Shown one piece after another: positions 1-10,128 of a stretch of DNA of 64,000 nt. Made by a program: the position numbers and the translations under genes. The stretch is from Mercurialis annua (taxonomy: Eukaryota; Streptophyta; Magnoliopsida; Malpighiales; Euphorbiaceae). Position 1 is the stretch's first letter, and every line of letters begins with the position of its first letter. The stretch lies in NCBI RefSeq assembly GCF_937616625.2, contig NC_065570.1, forward strand, positions 17,742,001-17,806,000, written 5' to 3'. The notes beneath the pieces were generated by a model. That model ran no database searches. It was given only the letters and a program-made list of their open reading frames with translations, and was not told the DNA's origin.

Positions 1-2275
1 ATCTTTCAGACTTCAGGCCAATCAGTTTGATTAATGGGATTTTTAAACTTCTTTCGAAGGTTTTAGCGAATCGTCTGTCACTCGTTCTCTCTCATATTAT
101 TTCAGAAAATCAATTTGGCTTCATCAAGGGGTGTAATATACATGATTGCCATATGATTGCTTCTGAAATTTTACATATCGCAGCAAGGCGTAAAGAGAAA
201 CTGTTTGTTCTTAAGCTAGACTTTAAAAAAGCTTTCGATAGTATCTCCTGGGATTTCATTATGAAAATGTTGGTTAGAATGGGCTTTGACGCCACTTGGA
301 GGAAGTGGATATCTTATTTTTTTGATACTTCGCAACTCTCGGTTCTTGTTAATGGGAGTTCGTCCAAGAATTTCTCAATGAGAAAAAGTGTCAGATAAGG
401 CGATCCTCTTTCTCCCATGTTATTTGTTCTAGCTGTTGAAGGCCTTAAAGCTTTGATTAGTCAAGCTGTAAATAATCATCTTCTGGAAGGAATTAGAATT
501 GACGGTAATCAGGAGCCTATTTTTATTCTCCAATTTGCAGACGATGCGTTGCTTTTCATTCCTCGGGACCTGGAGATGATTAGAAATTTACTTCGAGTCC
601 TGCGCTGTTTTGAGTTGGTTTCAGGATTGGCTATCAACTATCAGAAAAGCTCTATTTTGGGTATCAATATGGACAATGAAACACTTACAGAGGCATCTAC
701 AATTCTGAGCTGCCCAACGGCATCTTTCCCTATCACTTATCTCAATTTACCTCTATCTACTAAACCTATTCGTGCAAACATTTGGCAGCCAGTAGTTTCA
801 AAATTTTCAGTTCAACTTGCTCTATGGAAGGGAAATTTACTTTCTCCTGCAGGTAGATTGATATTAGTAAGATCCGTCTTGAACAGTATTCCGGTGTATT
901 ATATGGGCTCCTTTTCAATTCCTCAGGCTATTATTTCGGCTCTTGATAGATGCATGAAGCGGTTTCTTTGGAGCGGCAACGCAGAGGGTAATGTTATTTG
1001 CAAGGTTTCTTGGGAAAGTGTTTGCCAAGCTTTTGATAGAGGAGGTCTTAATTTGATTCCTTTCAAATTAAAAAATCAAAGTCTCTTATGTAAATGGTTG
1101 TGGAAACTTCGATCTGACAATACTTCGCTTTGGTTTTTTGTCGTCTCTTCTAGCTGCTCAATTTCCTCTTGGCATGATTTAATTAGCTGCAATGTCCTCC
1201 ATCTATCTCATTTATGGAAAGCTATTCATACAAGTTGCATTGCAAATACTCAGCTGTGGGCTATATTTAATCAGAATATCTCGGTAATTTTGGGCAATGG
1301 GAAATCAGTTAGATTCTGGAGCGATATCTGGCTTGGAGATTCTACTATTGTTATTCGTTATGAGCAATTATTCACTTTATCGATGAATAAAACAGCCACG
1401 GTCCATCATCTGCTTTCCTCTCCAATCTCAGCTAATGGAAATTCTCATGACGATTCTGATTCTCAGTTTCTTTGGAGAAGCCGTCTTCGAATTGGTGAGC
1501 AGATTCAGCCGACGATGCTCCTTTAAGAAACCGTTCATCAGCTGCCATTATCTACAAATTCAGATGAAGTTCATTGGAGGGGAAAATTTTTTAGACCGAG
1601 AGATGTTTCTCTTCTTTTACAACAGGTCATGCAACAAACTTCATTTATTTCAGCTACTGTGCAAGGTACTCATGCTCATCATCCAATTCTGTTTTGGCAA
1701 TGGAACCTTCCTCCAAGAATTAAGTTTTTTGGTTGGTTGGTTATGAGGGATATAGTATTTTCAAAAGCAAGTCTTGTCTCCAGAGGTATTATTGCAACAG
1801 ATATGATTGGCTGTTCATTTTGTAATATTAAAAAAACTACAATTCATATCCCTTACCATTTCTCTTATGCTTGGAAGTTTTGGAGTTTTATTCTTGCTAA
1901 ATGCGATATTGTTTGGGTTTCTCCATCAAAAATTGATATATTCTTTGAGATGTGGATTTCTTTCTGTCAATCTTCTCACAAAGAATTATGGAGGCTGATT
2001 TGGTCTATGGGCAATTGGGAGTTGTGGAAAGCTCGAAACAATAGGATCTTCAACGATCAAAAAATTTCGCATGAAGCTTTGGCTTATTCTTGTATTTGTA
2101 AGGCAGTGCAATTTTTTTCCAGCTTTTCATGCTTCGTTTCCTTATTCGGGTAATGACGTTTTTAGATGTTTGGATATATAATTTTGTAATCACCCTTTGA
2201 TCTTTTTGGGGTCTTTGCCTTCCATTTCTTGTGATTGTGCTTTATAAATCATCATTTATTTAAAAAAAAAAAAAA
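1..2275 (+). mobile_element. LINE-A, plant L1-type LINE, 3' part
   Basis: Non-LTR retrotransposon cut by the left window edge. It contains the RT and zf-RVT parts of ORF2, a 3' untranslated stretch from about 2154, and ends in a run of 14 A at 2262-2275, as expected for target-primed reverse transcription. The protein is clearly related to LINE-B at 2824-6050, so both belong to one family or close subfamilies. No target duplication can be tested because the 5' end lies outside the window. Confidence 0.93.
27..2153 (+). pseudogene. LINE-A ORF2 fragment: reverse transcriptase + zf-RVT
   Basis: Encodes a LINE RNA-directed DNA polymerase that would copy element RNA at a nicked chromosomal target. 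Visible motifs are the palm segment LKLDFKKAFDSISW near 210-255, the catalytic FADD box at 534-545, and LLSPAGRLILVRSVLNSIPV near 838-895. A C-terminal zf-RVT region follows near 1680-1900 (CSFC). The second half of its zinc signature is degraded, with Tyr where a Cys is usual. Two in-frame stops break it. The TAA at 396-398 lies in the conserved RQGDP motif and is a one-base change from a Gln codon (C to T). The TAA at 1524-1526 lies between RT and zf-RVT. All pieces stay in one frame (27-398, 417-1526, 1629-2153), so decay is mostly by point mutation. Endonuclease and ORF1 lie off the left edge or were never inserted. Confidence 0.9.
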
Positions 2276-2823
2276 GATTATACATGTGAGATCAAGGCAA
2301 ACTCTCCACATGAATAATTTCACTTAGATACAATGTTAAGATTCCAAATGTACTTTCAGAACATCTGTTCATACGAGGACATATTATTTATATCAGGATG
2401 GAAATTGAAATATTATATAAATGTTATAATTCTGAAAGTATTGGAATAATATAACAGTTCAAAGTTTAATAGGTTTTCCAAAGCAATTTTTGTTAATCTT
2501 TTTTATATAAATTGAACTCATTGCTTGACCTTAAAATTAAATATATCTTAACCAAAAAAACTAATTAAAGCTGAATATTTAGCTAAATATTCCATCAAAA
2601 GGGATTGGCAACACCCTTACTTCTAACAAGATATGAAAATTGGTTTGAGAATAGTTAATTTATGTTTTTTTTTGTGTTCCATGATTTATATTTTATACCT
2701 CAACGAGGTTGGTTTATCGTAGAGAAAGATTCTATACATGTCCATAAAAAAGTTTATGATAGGATAAAATCTTTTTATGTTGATTGATAGTAGTTACTGT
2801 AAATTTGAATGTTCTCTTTGATA
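2276..2823. other. AT-rich spacer between two LINEs
   Basis: I see no coding potential, repeat structure or RNA gene here. It lies between the poly(A) tail of LINE-A and the poly(T), i.e. reverse-strand poly(A), of LINE-B. Confidence 0.6.
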
Positions 2824-5800
2824 TTTTTTTTTTGATGAATATAAGTATATTAAGGCCACAAGAAGCGGCAAAACCACAACTTTAAGCTTTCGCACAAAAA
2901 GCGACACACACAAGGAGACGCTAAAGGCTTAGGCAAAAAGAATGGGCAAATCAAAGGTCCAAATACAAAATACTATAAGGATTCAAAAAGAAATCCAAAC
3001 TCGAATAGCTAAAACTCCTATTACAACCTTTAAAAACAGAAACAGCTTTAGAAAAGCATCTAAAAATCACCGCCTCCTTGTTTGAAGTTACATTCTGAAA
3101 AACTCTGCCATTTCTACATTTCCAGATTTCCCACACTACCAAATACCATAACAACTCCCATAGCTTCCAATAAGGGCCTCTCGGAATCAGACTCTGCCAT
3201 TGCAACATAAAATCTTTAAAAGAATACGGGTTAATCCAAACTAAATCCAATCTCGCAATAATACCACACCAAATACTCCTCGCAAAGACACAATGTATAA
3301 ACAAATGATCTTGCGTTTCCGCAACCTCACAGAGAGAACATAAAATATTATTCTGAGCAACTATCGAACGTTTTGCCAAAAAATCCATAGTGGGTACTCG
3401 ATTATGAAGAGCAACCCAAATGAAAAATTTAACACGCGGAGGTGCCTGCGACTTCCAAAGCTTAGCAAACAAAGAAGAAATTTCAGTATTACCAACAAGA
3501 ACTCTGCTTGGTGCCTCCTCCAAATTATTCCCCAAAGTCACATTCCTAGTATCAGACTGCAAAATAGAATTCGAAACCTGATGCTGAAAATGCAGCTCCT
3601 CCACCAAGATACGAGCTCGACTAGAAACGCCAAATTGCTGCTGAACAGATCCTCCATCATTCAAGTCTAGGTTCGTTACTTCAAGGTGACCTGCTGCCGA
3701 AGACTCCATACCTGCTGTCGAAGACTCCAAAGCTGCTGCAGAAAGGCGAACAGCTCCACCTGCTATCACCTGAACAGAAGCAGATCGCCGAGCTGCTAAT
3801 GAAGAATTAACAGCAGCGTGATGAGCAGCTTGAAGGACAGCAGCTGCAGTGACTACAAATTTACAGAAAGAAGCAGCCGAAAAAATCATTGAGGAAGAAT
3901 TCCATGAAATTATATCATCCCTACCATCCATAAAGCACAAAGTAGCAAACTGAGATTCCAATTCACGAAATAAATTCATCTCCGAACCTCGCAACCTCCT
4001 TCTCCACTTCCATCCCTCGCTTCTAATATCCATAATAAAAGCATGCTTAACGTTTGGAAGGTTATAAAGTCTCGGAAATAAATCCTTTGCTACTCCATTC
4101 CCTAGCCAATTATCATCCCAAACAGAAATGGCAGCACCATTGCCCACCTTATATCGAACATTCGCAATAAAAACACCCCACATGAAAGCATCATTACAAC
4201 ATCTCTTTTTAATCCCCCTCCAAACAGTAGATAATTTCTTTGAATCAGCGTAAAGCAAAGAATTCCAATCAGAAATTGAAGAACAATTAGAGATAACACC
4301 AAACCAAAGAGAGTTCCTATTCATAAAACGCAACTTCCACACCCATTTAAAAAGCAGACTTTGATTCCTAATTTGAAGATTAGTAATACCCAATCCACCC
4401 ATATCATAATCTTGAAAAATAACCTTCCACGAAACTTTACAAAGAGTTCTAGACGAAGCATCACCCTTCCACAAAAAACGCTTCATATACGATTCTAGTT
4501 TACTCTGAATTGCACATGGCATGCTAAACATAGACATGAAGTAAACAGGCACACTAAACAGGACAGATTTAATAAGAACTAACCTTCCTGCAGGAGATAA
4601 TAAAGACCCTTTCCATAAGGCAAGCTTTGATTTAAACCTTTCCACAACATGATCCCAAAAGCCAGAAGCCAATTGACGTTTAATCAAAGGTAATCCCAAA
4701 TATTTGATAGGAAGAGATTCAGTCTTACAGCCTACAACCGCGGCAGCTGATGATAAATCCAAATCACTGACATTAACTCCCATAATAGAGCTCTTATGAA
4801 AGTTAATTTTCAATCCAGAAATAACTTCAAAGCAACGCAAAATCCGAGTCAGATAGCTAAGCTGCACTAGATCAAAAGGAAGCAAAATAAGCGTGTCATC
4901 AGCAAACTGTAATAGAGAAATCGGCTCATGCTCAGCAGAAAAAGCAAAACCCGTGGTACGACCCATATGATTTGATTTGTCTAGAATACATTTAAGCCCT
5001 TCTACCGCCAAAACAAACAAGTAAGGAGAGATCGGATCACCCTGCCGAACACCACGCTGAAGCTTAATTGGATTCACAGGACTACCATTCACCAAAATAG
5101 ACGTGGTAGCTGTAGATAAACAAGAAGACATCCATTGGACCCATTTTTGCGGAAACCCCATACAACGCATTACTGAAAACAAGTACTCCCAATCAATACT
5201 ATCAAACGCCTTCTGAAAATCTAATTTCAAAACAAGAAGTTTATCTTTCCGCCTAATCGCCAAGTGAATTAATTCATCTGCAATCATCGAACAGTCCATA
5301 ATGCTCCTACCTTTCAAAAAAGCATGCTGATTTTCTGAAACAACAAAAGAAATCATGGGCGCTAAACGTCTCGCCAAAGCTTTAGATAAAAGCTTGTATA
5401 ACCCATTCACCAAACTAATAGGACGGAAATCTCTGATATTAGATGAGCCAATCACCTTAGGAATTAACACCATAAAAGAAGTATTAATGCCATTAGGGAT
5501 AAAACCCGAATTATGAAAGTTCATGAACATCTCCAAAATAGCCACTTTCATCGTTGCCCAAGCTCTGCGATAAAAGAAGAAATTAAAACCATCAGGACCT
5601 GGTGCTTTTCTTTCATTGCAAGATGAAATAGCAGAGAAAACTTCTTGTTCATCAAACTGCTGAATCAAAGCGTCTGCCTGATCTGCATTCAGCTTCGAGA
5701 ACAACAACCCAGTAAGATCAAAACAAACCCTCTCCTTTTTTCTGTAAAGAGAACTAAAAAATTCTCGAATATGAGATCTAATGTCGGTTGGTTCGGAGAA

Positions 5801-6047
5801 TAATCTATCTTCCACTTGAATCGAAGAAATATGGTTGTTCCTGTGATGCTGAGAGGCAATACTGTGATAGAATTTAGTATTCCTATCACCTGACAAGCTC
5901 CATTTCAAGCGGGATTTTTGAATCCATAAGGATTCCACTCTTTTTTCCGACACCCACAGCTCATGCTTAAGAGACGCTAAATTACTTTCCTCCTCAATCG
6001 AAAGATGGCTGTAATCGGTAGCCACCTCTATGGCAAGAATAGCACAG
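2824..6047 (-). mobile_element. LINE-B, 5'-truncated L1-type LINE
   Basis: Reverse-strand non-LTR retrotransposon. Its 3' end is marked by ten T at 2824-2833 (poly(A) on the reverse strand), followed inward by about 115 bp of 3' UTR and the ORF2 frame. ORF1 and the endonuclease are missing, which is typical 5' truncation. The right boundary (6026-6060) is set only by loss of recognisable coding similarity. I could not find a convincing target duplication. Confidence 0.88.
2951..6025 (-). CDS. LINE-B ORF2 fragment: RT + zf-RVT, uninterrupted 1024 codons
   Basis: Longest open frame in the window and the only sizeable LINE frame without stops. It lacks the N-terminal endonuclease. The frame is open from just after a TAG upstream of 6025 and the nominal first codon is GTG, so this is a fragment rather than a true start. 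Order of parts by residue: linker helix region 1-60; RT from about 100, with APGPDGF near 135, FDSIDW near 272, RQGDP near 329 and catalytic FADD at 374-377 (bases 4895-4906); thumb motifs such as LLSPAGRLVLIKS; then zf-RVT near 850-930 with CSLCEVAETQDHLFIHC intact. Between RT and zf-RVT sits an extra stretch of about 120-130 residues (roughly 720-850), very rich in Ala and Ser, that LINE-A lacks. The intact frame suggests a younger insertion than its neighbours, but a 5'-truncated copy is not expected to transpose on its own. Confidence 0.9.
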   Translation of the reverse strand: MATDYSHLSIEEESNLASLKHELWVSEKRVESLWIQKSRLKWSLSGDRNTKFYHSIASQHHRNNHISSIQVEDRLFSEPTDIRSHIREFFSSLYRKKERVCFDLTGLLFSKLNADQADALIQQFDEQEVFSAISSCNERKAPGPDGFNFFFYRRAWATMKVAILEMFMNFHNSGFIPNGINTSFMVLIPKVIGSSNIRDFRPISLVNGLYKLLSKALARRLAPMISFVVSENQHAFLKGRSIMDCSMIADELIHLAIRRKDKLLVLKLDFQKAFDSIDWEYLFSVMRCMGFPQKWVQWMSSCLSTATTSILVNGSPVNPIKLQRGVRQGDPISPYLFVLAVEGLKCILDKSNHMGRTTGFAFSAEHEPISLLQFADDTLILLPFDLVQLSYLTRILRCFEVISGLKINFHKSSIMGVNVSDLDLSSAAAVVGCKTESLPIKYLGLPLIKRQLASGFWDHVVERFKSKLALWKGSLLSPAGRLVLIKSVLFSVPVYFMSMFSMPCAIQSKLESYMKRFLWKGDASSRTLCKVSWKVIFQDYDMGGLGITNLQIRNQSLLFKWVWKLRFMNRNSLWFGVISNCSSISDWNSLLYADSKKLSTVWRGIKKRCCNDAFMWGVFIANVRYKVGNGAAISVWDDNWLGNGVAKDLFPRLYNLPNVKHAFIMDIRSEGWKWRRRLRGSEMNLFRELESQFATLCFMDGRDDIISWNSSSMIFSAASFCKFVVTAAAVLQAAHHAAVNSSLAARRSASVQVIAGGAVRLSAAALESSTAGMESSAAGHLEVTNLDLNDGGSVQQQFGVSSRARILVEELHFQHQVSNSILQSDTRNVTLGNNLEEAPSRVLVGNTEISSLFAKLWKSQAPPRVKFFIWVALHNRVPTMDFLAKRSIVAQNNILCSLCEVAETQDHLFIHCVFARSIWCGIIARLDLVWINPYSFKDFMLQWQSLIPRGPYWKLWELLWYLVVWEIWKCRNGRVFQNVTSNKEAVIFRCFSKAVSVFKGCNRSFSYSSLDFFLNPYSILYLDL

Positions 6048-6270
6048 CTTAGGTCCTTAAAACACTATGTTTTATAAATTGGAAAATAAATTTATTTGAT
6101 TATTCTGTAATTTTAACTTTTAACAACACAATAAAAAAAATAATAAGAAGAAGAGGACATATCTAAAACAAATAAAAAAAACACAATTCTAATAAACTAT
6201 AAAAATAATACATTACTGAAAAAAGCATATACATATATAATTACAAATAACGGGTCATATAAATACCGCT

Positions 6271-6299
6271 CACGCGCGTAGCACGTGGCGAGAAACTAG
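6271..6299 (+). mobile_element. Helitron-like 3' terminus (element B)
   Basis: An imperfect stem-loop (6271-6287) is followed by eight bases and CTAG at 6296-6299, then T at 6300. This matches the plant Helitron 3' end rule: a hairpin about 10 nt before CTRR, inserted next to T. The sequence is related to the termini at 6748 and 7744. The 5' end, expected as TC after an A, was not located; 6050-6270 is AT-rich with no gene. Confidence 0.6.
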
Positions 6300-6302
6300 T
6301 GA

Positions 6303-6748
6303 TCTATAAAATATATAAAAGCACGGATGGGGGGGGGGGGGGGAACAGACAAATTTACTGAATAATTCTTTTCAGCTTACTACTAAATAAAGGTTTTATA
6401 ATCATTAACTAATTAGTTATTTAATTAATCACTATTGTAATTAAAGTCCTAATTAGAATAGGTAGCTAAACTATCTCCAATTTAGTTTTTAGTATGTAAA
6501 AAATAACTAAATTGTCTCCAAATTAATAGGAATACCTATCTTTTAATTTGATTGAACTACAAAATTAAAATATTGTATTTGGTCAGTATAATATTATTTA
6601 AATTTCTATCTTATTATTTTTAAAGATATTATTAATAAAATTAAGTTAATTATTTAATTATGGTTATTATAAAACCAAAAGAAGATTAAATTCCGTATGA
6701 AAAAAATTACGCTACGAGCCACGTGCATAGCACGTAATGCGAAACTAG
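6303..6748 (+). mobile_element. Short non-autonomous Helitron-like element A
   Basis: Starts TCTATAAAATATATAAAAG directly after A (6302) and ends with CTAG (6745-6748) directly before T (6749), the A/T host dinucleotide expected for Helitrons. A perfect 6-bp stem ACGTGC/GCACGT (6721-6726 and 6730-6735) lies nine bases before the CTAG. It is 446 bp long, non-coding and AT-rich, with a run of 15 G at 6329-6343. It starts three bases after the end of element B, so the elements are tandemly arranged. It has no Rep/helicase and would depend on an autonomous partner. Confidence 0.65.
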
Positions 6749-6928
6749 TATATATGGAGGGGGGACATGCACATTTACCTAATAATCCTTTTTAATTTAT
6801 AATTGATTGATCACTTAAATGAAGGTTTTATAGTAATTGATTAATTATAATAATAAAATATTAATATTAACTACTCCTAACTTATTTAGAATCTTAACTA
6901 AAGTTAAATTCTTTCTATAGTTAAACTA

Positions 6929-7160
6929 TTTTTTTTTTTTGGTACAGAGTCCATGAGGTTTTCTGAACGGATCTCAACTATGAAACGGCATCTTTAAGCC
7001 TTCCACATTCAGACTAATCCCCACTCGAGCCGTGTAGGTTTCTTGCGGGAGGCAAACTCTAACCCCAAGTTTTAAACGGCTGCATACATGAGTACGGTTC
7101 GAACCCCCGACCTCACTTAAGCTAGAAGAGCGCCTTATCAACTCATTAACACCTTGGGGT
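6929..7160 (-). mobile_element. tRNA-derived SINE with perfect 13-bp target duplication
   Basis: Reverse-strand short interspersed element of about 232 bp. It has an A-box-like stretch near 7131-7150 and a canonical B box GGTTCGAACC at 7096-7105, the internal RNA polymerase III promoter. Its 3' end is a run of 12 T at 6929-6940 (poly(A) on the reverse strand). It is flanked by identical TATAGTTAAACTA copies at 6916-6928 and 7161-7173. SINEs encode no protein and use LINE machinery in trans. The body is more GC-rich than the surrounding Helitron-like DNA. Confidence 0.9.
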
Positions 7161-7600
7161 TATAGTTAAACTACTCTTAATGTTAGTACTCAGAACTATA
7201 TTAATTTTGAAAATAGTCCCTAATGCATTTAAGTCTAAAGATATTAGAGATAGAAGACTGTTTAGTTTGATTTAGGCATTATATCATATAAATAAGAAAA
7301 AAACAAATCAATCACTAATTATACCAACAACAACAAAAAAAAACAAATCAACCGCTAATATAACAATTTCAACTTTGAAAATTCCACGGAAGTTTACTAG
7401 ATTAATAGTCACATGAAAAGAATTTATTTTTGTATATAAATCAATTATAGAATTGTTAAAATATATTGAAAAATTATAGAAAAATATTATTGATGTTAAT
7501 TAATTTTAAAACAAAATATATTGTTAGAAAACTGCAAATTGCCGACAGAAAAATCTTGATTTAGCGACGGATTTCAATCTTTTCTCGACGAAAAATTGAT

Positions 7601-7646
7601 TTAGCAACGGATTTACCCTTTTACCTATGCAAATATCCGTTGCTAA
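7601..7646. repeat. Short inverted repeat, MITE-like remnant
   Basis: TTAGCAACGGAT (7601-7612) is the reverse complement of ATCCGTTGCTAA (7635-7646). A direct variant, TTAGCGACGGAT, occurs at 7561-7572. Repeats of this GACGGA/TCCGTCG type often occur in plant terminal-inverted-repeat DNA transposons, but no complete element is visible. Confidence 0.5.
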
Positions 7647-7744
7647 AAGACTGTTTTCTAGTAGTAACTATGATGAATTTAATTAATACATTAATTGACG
7701 AATCACGTTACGAGCCACATGCGTAGCACGTACTGCAAAACTAG

Positions 7745-8143
7745 TACCAATAAATAGAGACATTGAATAACTTTTTTTGCCGTAAAAACTTTTTTTGCCG
7801 TAAAAATTATAAGAACAATTTAAAAAATACATGCAATTTGATTTTGCGGACAATTCGTACAAACTAATACATAATCTTTGAGTAATGCTTTTATACTAAC
7901 ATTAAACTAATACTAAACATACATTCATTATTTTGTTTTCACATAAAACGAGCTGCCAAAAGAAATACCATTTTGAGAACATTTGTTCCAATCAATAGCT
8001 TCTACATGTAAGAAATCAATAAAAGAAATGAAACAGATAACATACCAGTTGCTCAGGTGGTTGGTTCCACATAATTCTGAATTCAGATTCTAGAAGCGAA
8101 ATGCAAAATCAAGACAAGCAATGCAATAAAATTGCAATTGAAC
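7745..8143. other. AT-rich unassigned DNA
   Basis: I see no coding frame, repeat or RNA gene. It lies between the Helitron-like cluster and a Mutator-like terminal repeat remnant. Confidence 0.5.
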
Positions 8144-8300
8144 AAAGGATCAATTCACCCCCTCAACTTGGAACGAAATATCAAAAGAGTCATTTTCGCC
8201 GTTTTTGGTACAAATCAACCCAAAAGTTACGTTTTTAGCTCAATTCAGCACCTCTGACACAAATATTCTCTAAAAAGAGAGTGAGATTACTAATTATATT
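8144..8300 (+). mobile_element. Solo terminal-repeat remnant of the Mutator-like family
   Basis: 8144-8192 resembles the left terminal inverted repeat of the element at 28477-29772: an AAGG-TCAATT start, then CAACTTGG, then CGAAATATCAA. The AGAGAGTG stretch and Asn/Leu-codon-like AT-rich DNA that follow in that element also recur here near 8272. No matching right terminus is found before 8832, so this is a one-ended fragment. Confidence 0.5.
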
Positions 8301-8832
8301 AATTAATCTTAATTAATCACACCTAATATTTAATTAAACACAATTAAAATCTTAACTAAATCTAATTAGCATAATTATTTTAATTAAACATTCAAATCCA
8401 ACCCGCCGGAAACCGCCCCTGGAACCCGCCGCCCCAATTCCATTCCACCGTAAACCGCTCCTCAGGCGAGGAGCCGCTTGTTGTGCATTTTCTAGATTTC
8501 AGTTATCAATTTGACTCGCATATAACTTGATGTAATTTCAAAGATGTTCTCTCGTATAATGAGTTAATATGACAAGAGTTTTTCTTTCCCGGTCCACAAT
8601 CATATAATAAATTTTAACCAGAGATGTATTTCCTGGTCAGACAAGCTAATTAATCCCACAATTCCATTATTACACATGCAAATCAGAAGCAATAAAATGC
8701 ACAACAAGGGAGAAAACCCTAAACTTCCCATTAAATCCTGTTATACCACTCACTTTACAAATAGCTAAAACTGCAATATCCTCCTATAACATTAATAAAC
8801 ACATATCTCTAACCATGTCATACTCGCTTATG
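8301..8832. other. Unassigned DNA left of LINE-C
   Basis: AT-rich except for a short GC-rich patch near 8400-8470 that may belong to the Mutator-like remnant. I see no gene. Confidence 0.4.
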
Positions 8833-8844
8833 GCGGAGGGAAGC
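8833..8844. repeat. Possible 12-bp target duplication of LINE-C, left copy
   Basis: GCGGAGGGAAGC here is identical to 35762-35773, just beyond the last recognisable ORF1 sequence. If this is the duplication, LINE-C spans 8845-35761. No poly(A) run adjoins this copy, which weakens the case. Confidence 0.4.
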
Positions 8845-10128
8845 CGTGGTTACATAGGCCAAGAGAGATACAAATAAGAAATAAAAAATCCTTTCAAGGC
8901 ATAAACAAAAACAAAAAGAAAATTATAAAAATGAATGGGACGTTGCCCACTCAACTAACTCTAGAAAACATATAACCATGTTTGTCCTGCCAAATAAAAA
9001 GATACAGATCAAGGTAAATCATCTACATCAAAAGTAGTAATAACAGGTAATGAGTGGCCAATGTTGGAGAGTGCATCTGCCTTCATATTCTGCTCCCTGA
9101 AGATATGAGTGAAGATCGCTGAGTCCATTCAATGAAGAGATATGAGGCAAAATTATGTCAATGATCCAAGGGGCAACAATTGTGCCTTTGATTGCTTCCA
9201 CCACAATTTTAGAATAGGACTCCATTTGAGTAACATCTGACCAAAATTTTAAAAAAAACTGTCAAACACTGCAAAAGAGCCTGTAACTCTGCATCAAGAT
9301 TGGAGCTAGCACGCACAATACGTGCAAAACAACTAATACATGTACCACCACTATCTCTAATAATACCACCTACCGCACCTCGACCAAGCATAAAGGATCC
9401 ATCAATATTTATTTTGAGGCCACCAGAGTGACTCAACAATCTATGCCAAGTTACTCTCATAGGAATAATAGGAATAATACCAATCTAAAGAGTCTTAAGA
9501 AAATGAATTTCCCTTCTCGAAAGATGAGAAGAAAATCTAGAATCGAAATGAAGATCAGGGATCCATCTAATGACAGCACGAAGAGTAGAATAGTACCATA
9601 ATGAAAGCTAGCACACCTATGCTTCCAGATCTCCCAAAGGGTACAACACATCAAATGCATTTTAACTCTACTTAACTGGTTATACAGACTACCAGACAGC
9701 CAAGCCAAATACAAGTGAGGGATAGTGAGAGGATATGAGTAATCATAAAGAATACGACCCAGATAGCGCCAGATGATCAAGAAAGCAAGCTGACCATGAA
9801 AAAAAAGATGATCAAAGGACTCAATCGAAGGCGAGGAACAACAATGGCAGCGAGAAGGCCGGTAAACCCTAAAGCTACAAATCCTATCATCAGTAGGGAT
9901 GCCTCTATACCACAACTTCCACAGAAATAAACTAATCTTAATAAGAATACCAATACTCCAGATCCTAAAATTCCTCTGGAACGAGGTAGTAGGAACAGAC
10001 AGACAAAATTTCCAAGAGTGGAAAGAAGAGGTGGAAAATTTTCCAAAAGGATGAAGTAACCATTTCAGCTAATCGCTCCAATTAGAAATAGAAATCATAG
10101 AGATATCATGAGACACATGGGGAGGAAC
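8845..10128 (-). pseudogene. LINE-C 3' part: zf-RVT and RNase H domains of ORF2
   Basis: Reverse-strand C-terminal half of the LINE whose 5' part lies at 30947-35761. A zf-RVT region (about 9457-10046) is spread over two frames. An RNase H-like domain follows at about 9028-9460, with the catalytic Asp in KINIDGSF and a Glu in DAELQALL. At the third site the family usually has ESDSK; here it reads ESYSK, so the Asp is replaced by Tyr. Another frameshift lies near 9210-9225. RNase H would remove RNA from the RNA:DNA hybrid. At base 10128 the LINE stops and the Copia-2 LTR begins. The reading frame resumes at 30947 when Copia-2 and one TSD copy are skipped. The 3' end is uncertain because no poly(A) run is visible. 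Confidence 0.85.
10124..10128. repeat. Target-site duplication of Copia-2, left copy
   Basis: GGAAC here and AGAAC at 30942-30946 on the far side differ by one base. This fits the 5-bp duplication of a Copia integrase plus one later mutation. Confidence 0.7.

Larger units (their letters stand above)
6749..7744 (+). mobile_element. Helitron-like element C, related to A, interrupted by a SINE
   Basis: The left part (G-rich run, then a segment like 6345-6430 of element A) and the 3' end match element A. The 3' hairpin is at 7717-7731 and CTAG at 7741-7744 before T 7745. The exact 5' TC is not preserved, so the left boundary is only the junction with element A. A SINE is inserted at 6929-7160, and the segment 7550-7660 contains short repeats of its own. 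Confidence 0.5.

Noticed and set aside
3404..3670. Plus-strand open frame of 88 codons
   Set aside because: It is antisense to the LINE-B frame and has no motif; a shadow of the real frame.
7096..7105. Possible tRNA gene (B box)
   Set aside because: No cloverleaf can be formed; poly(A) and a target duplication show a SINE instead.
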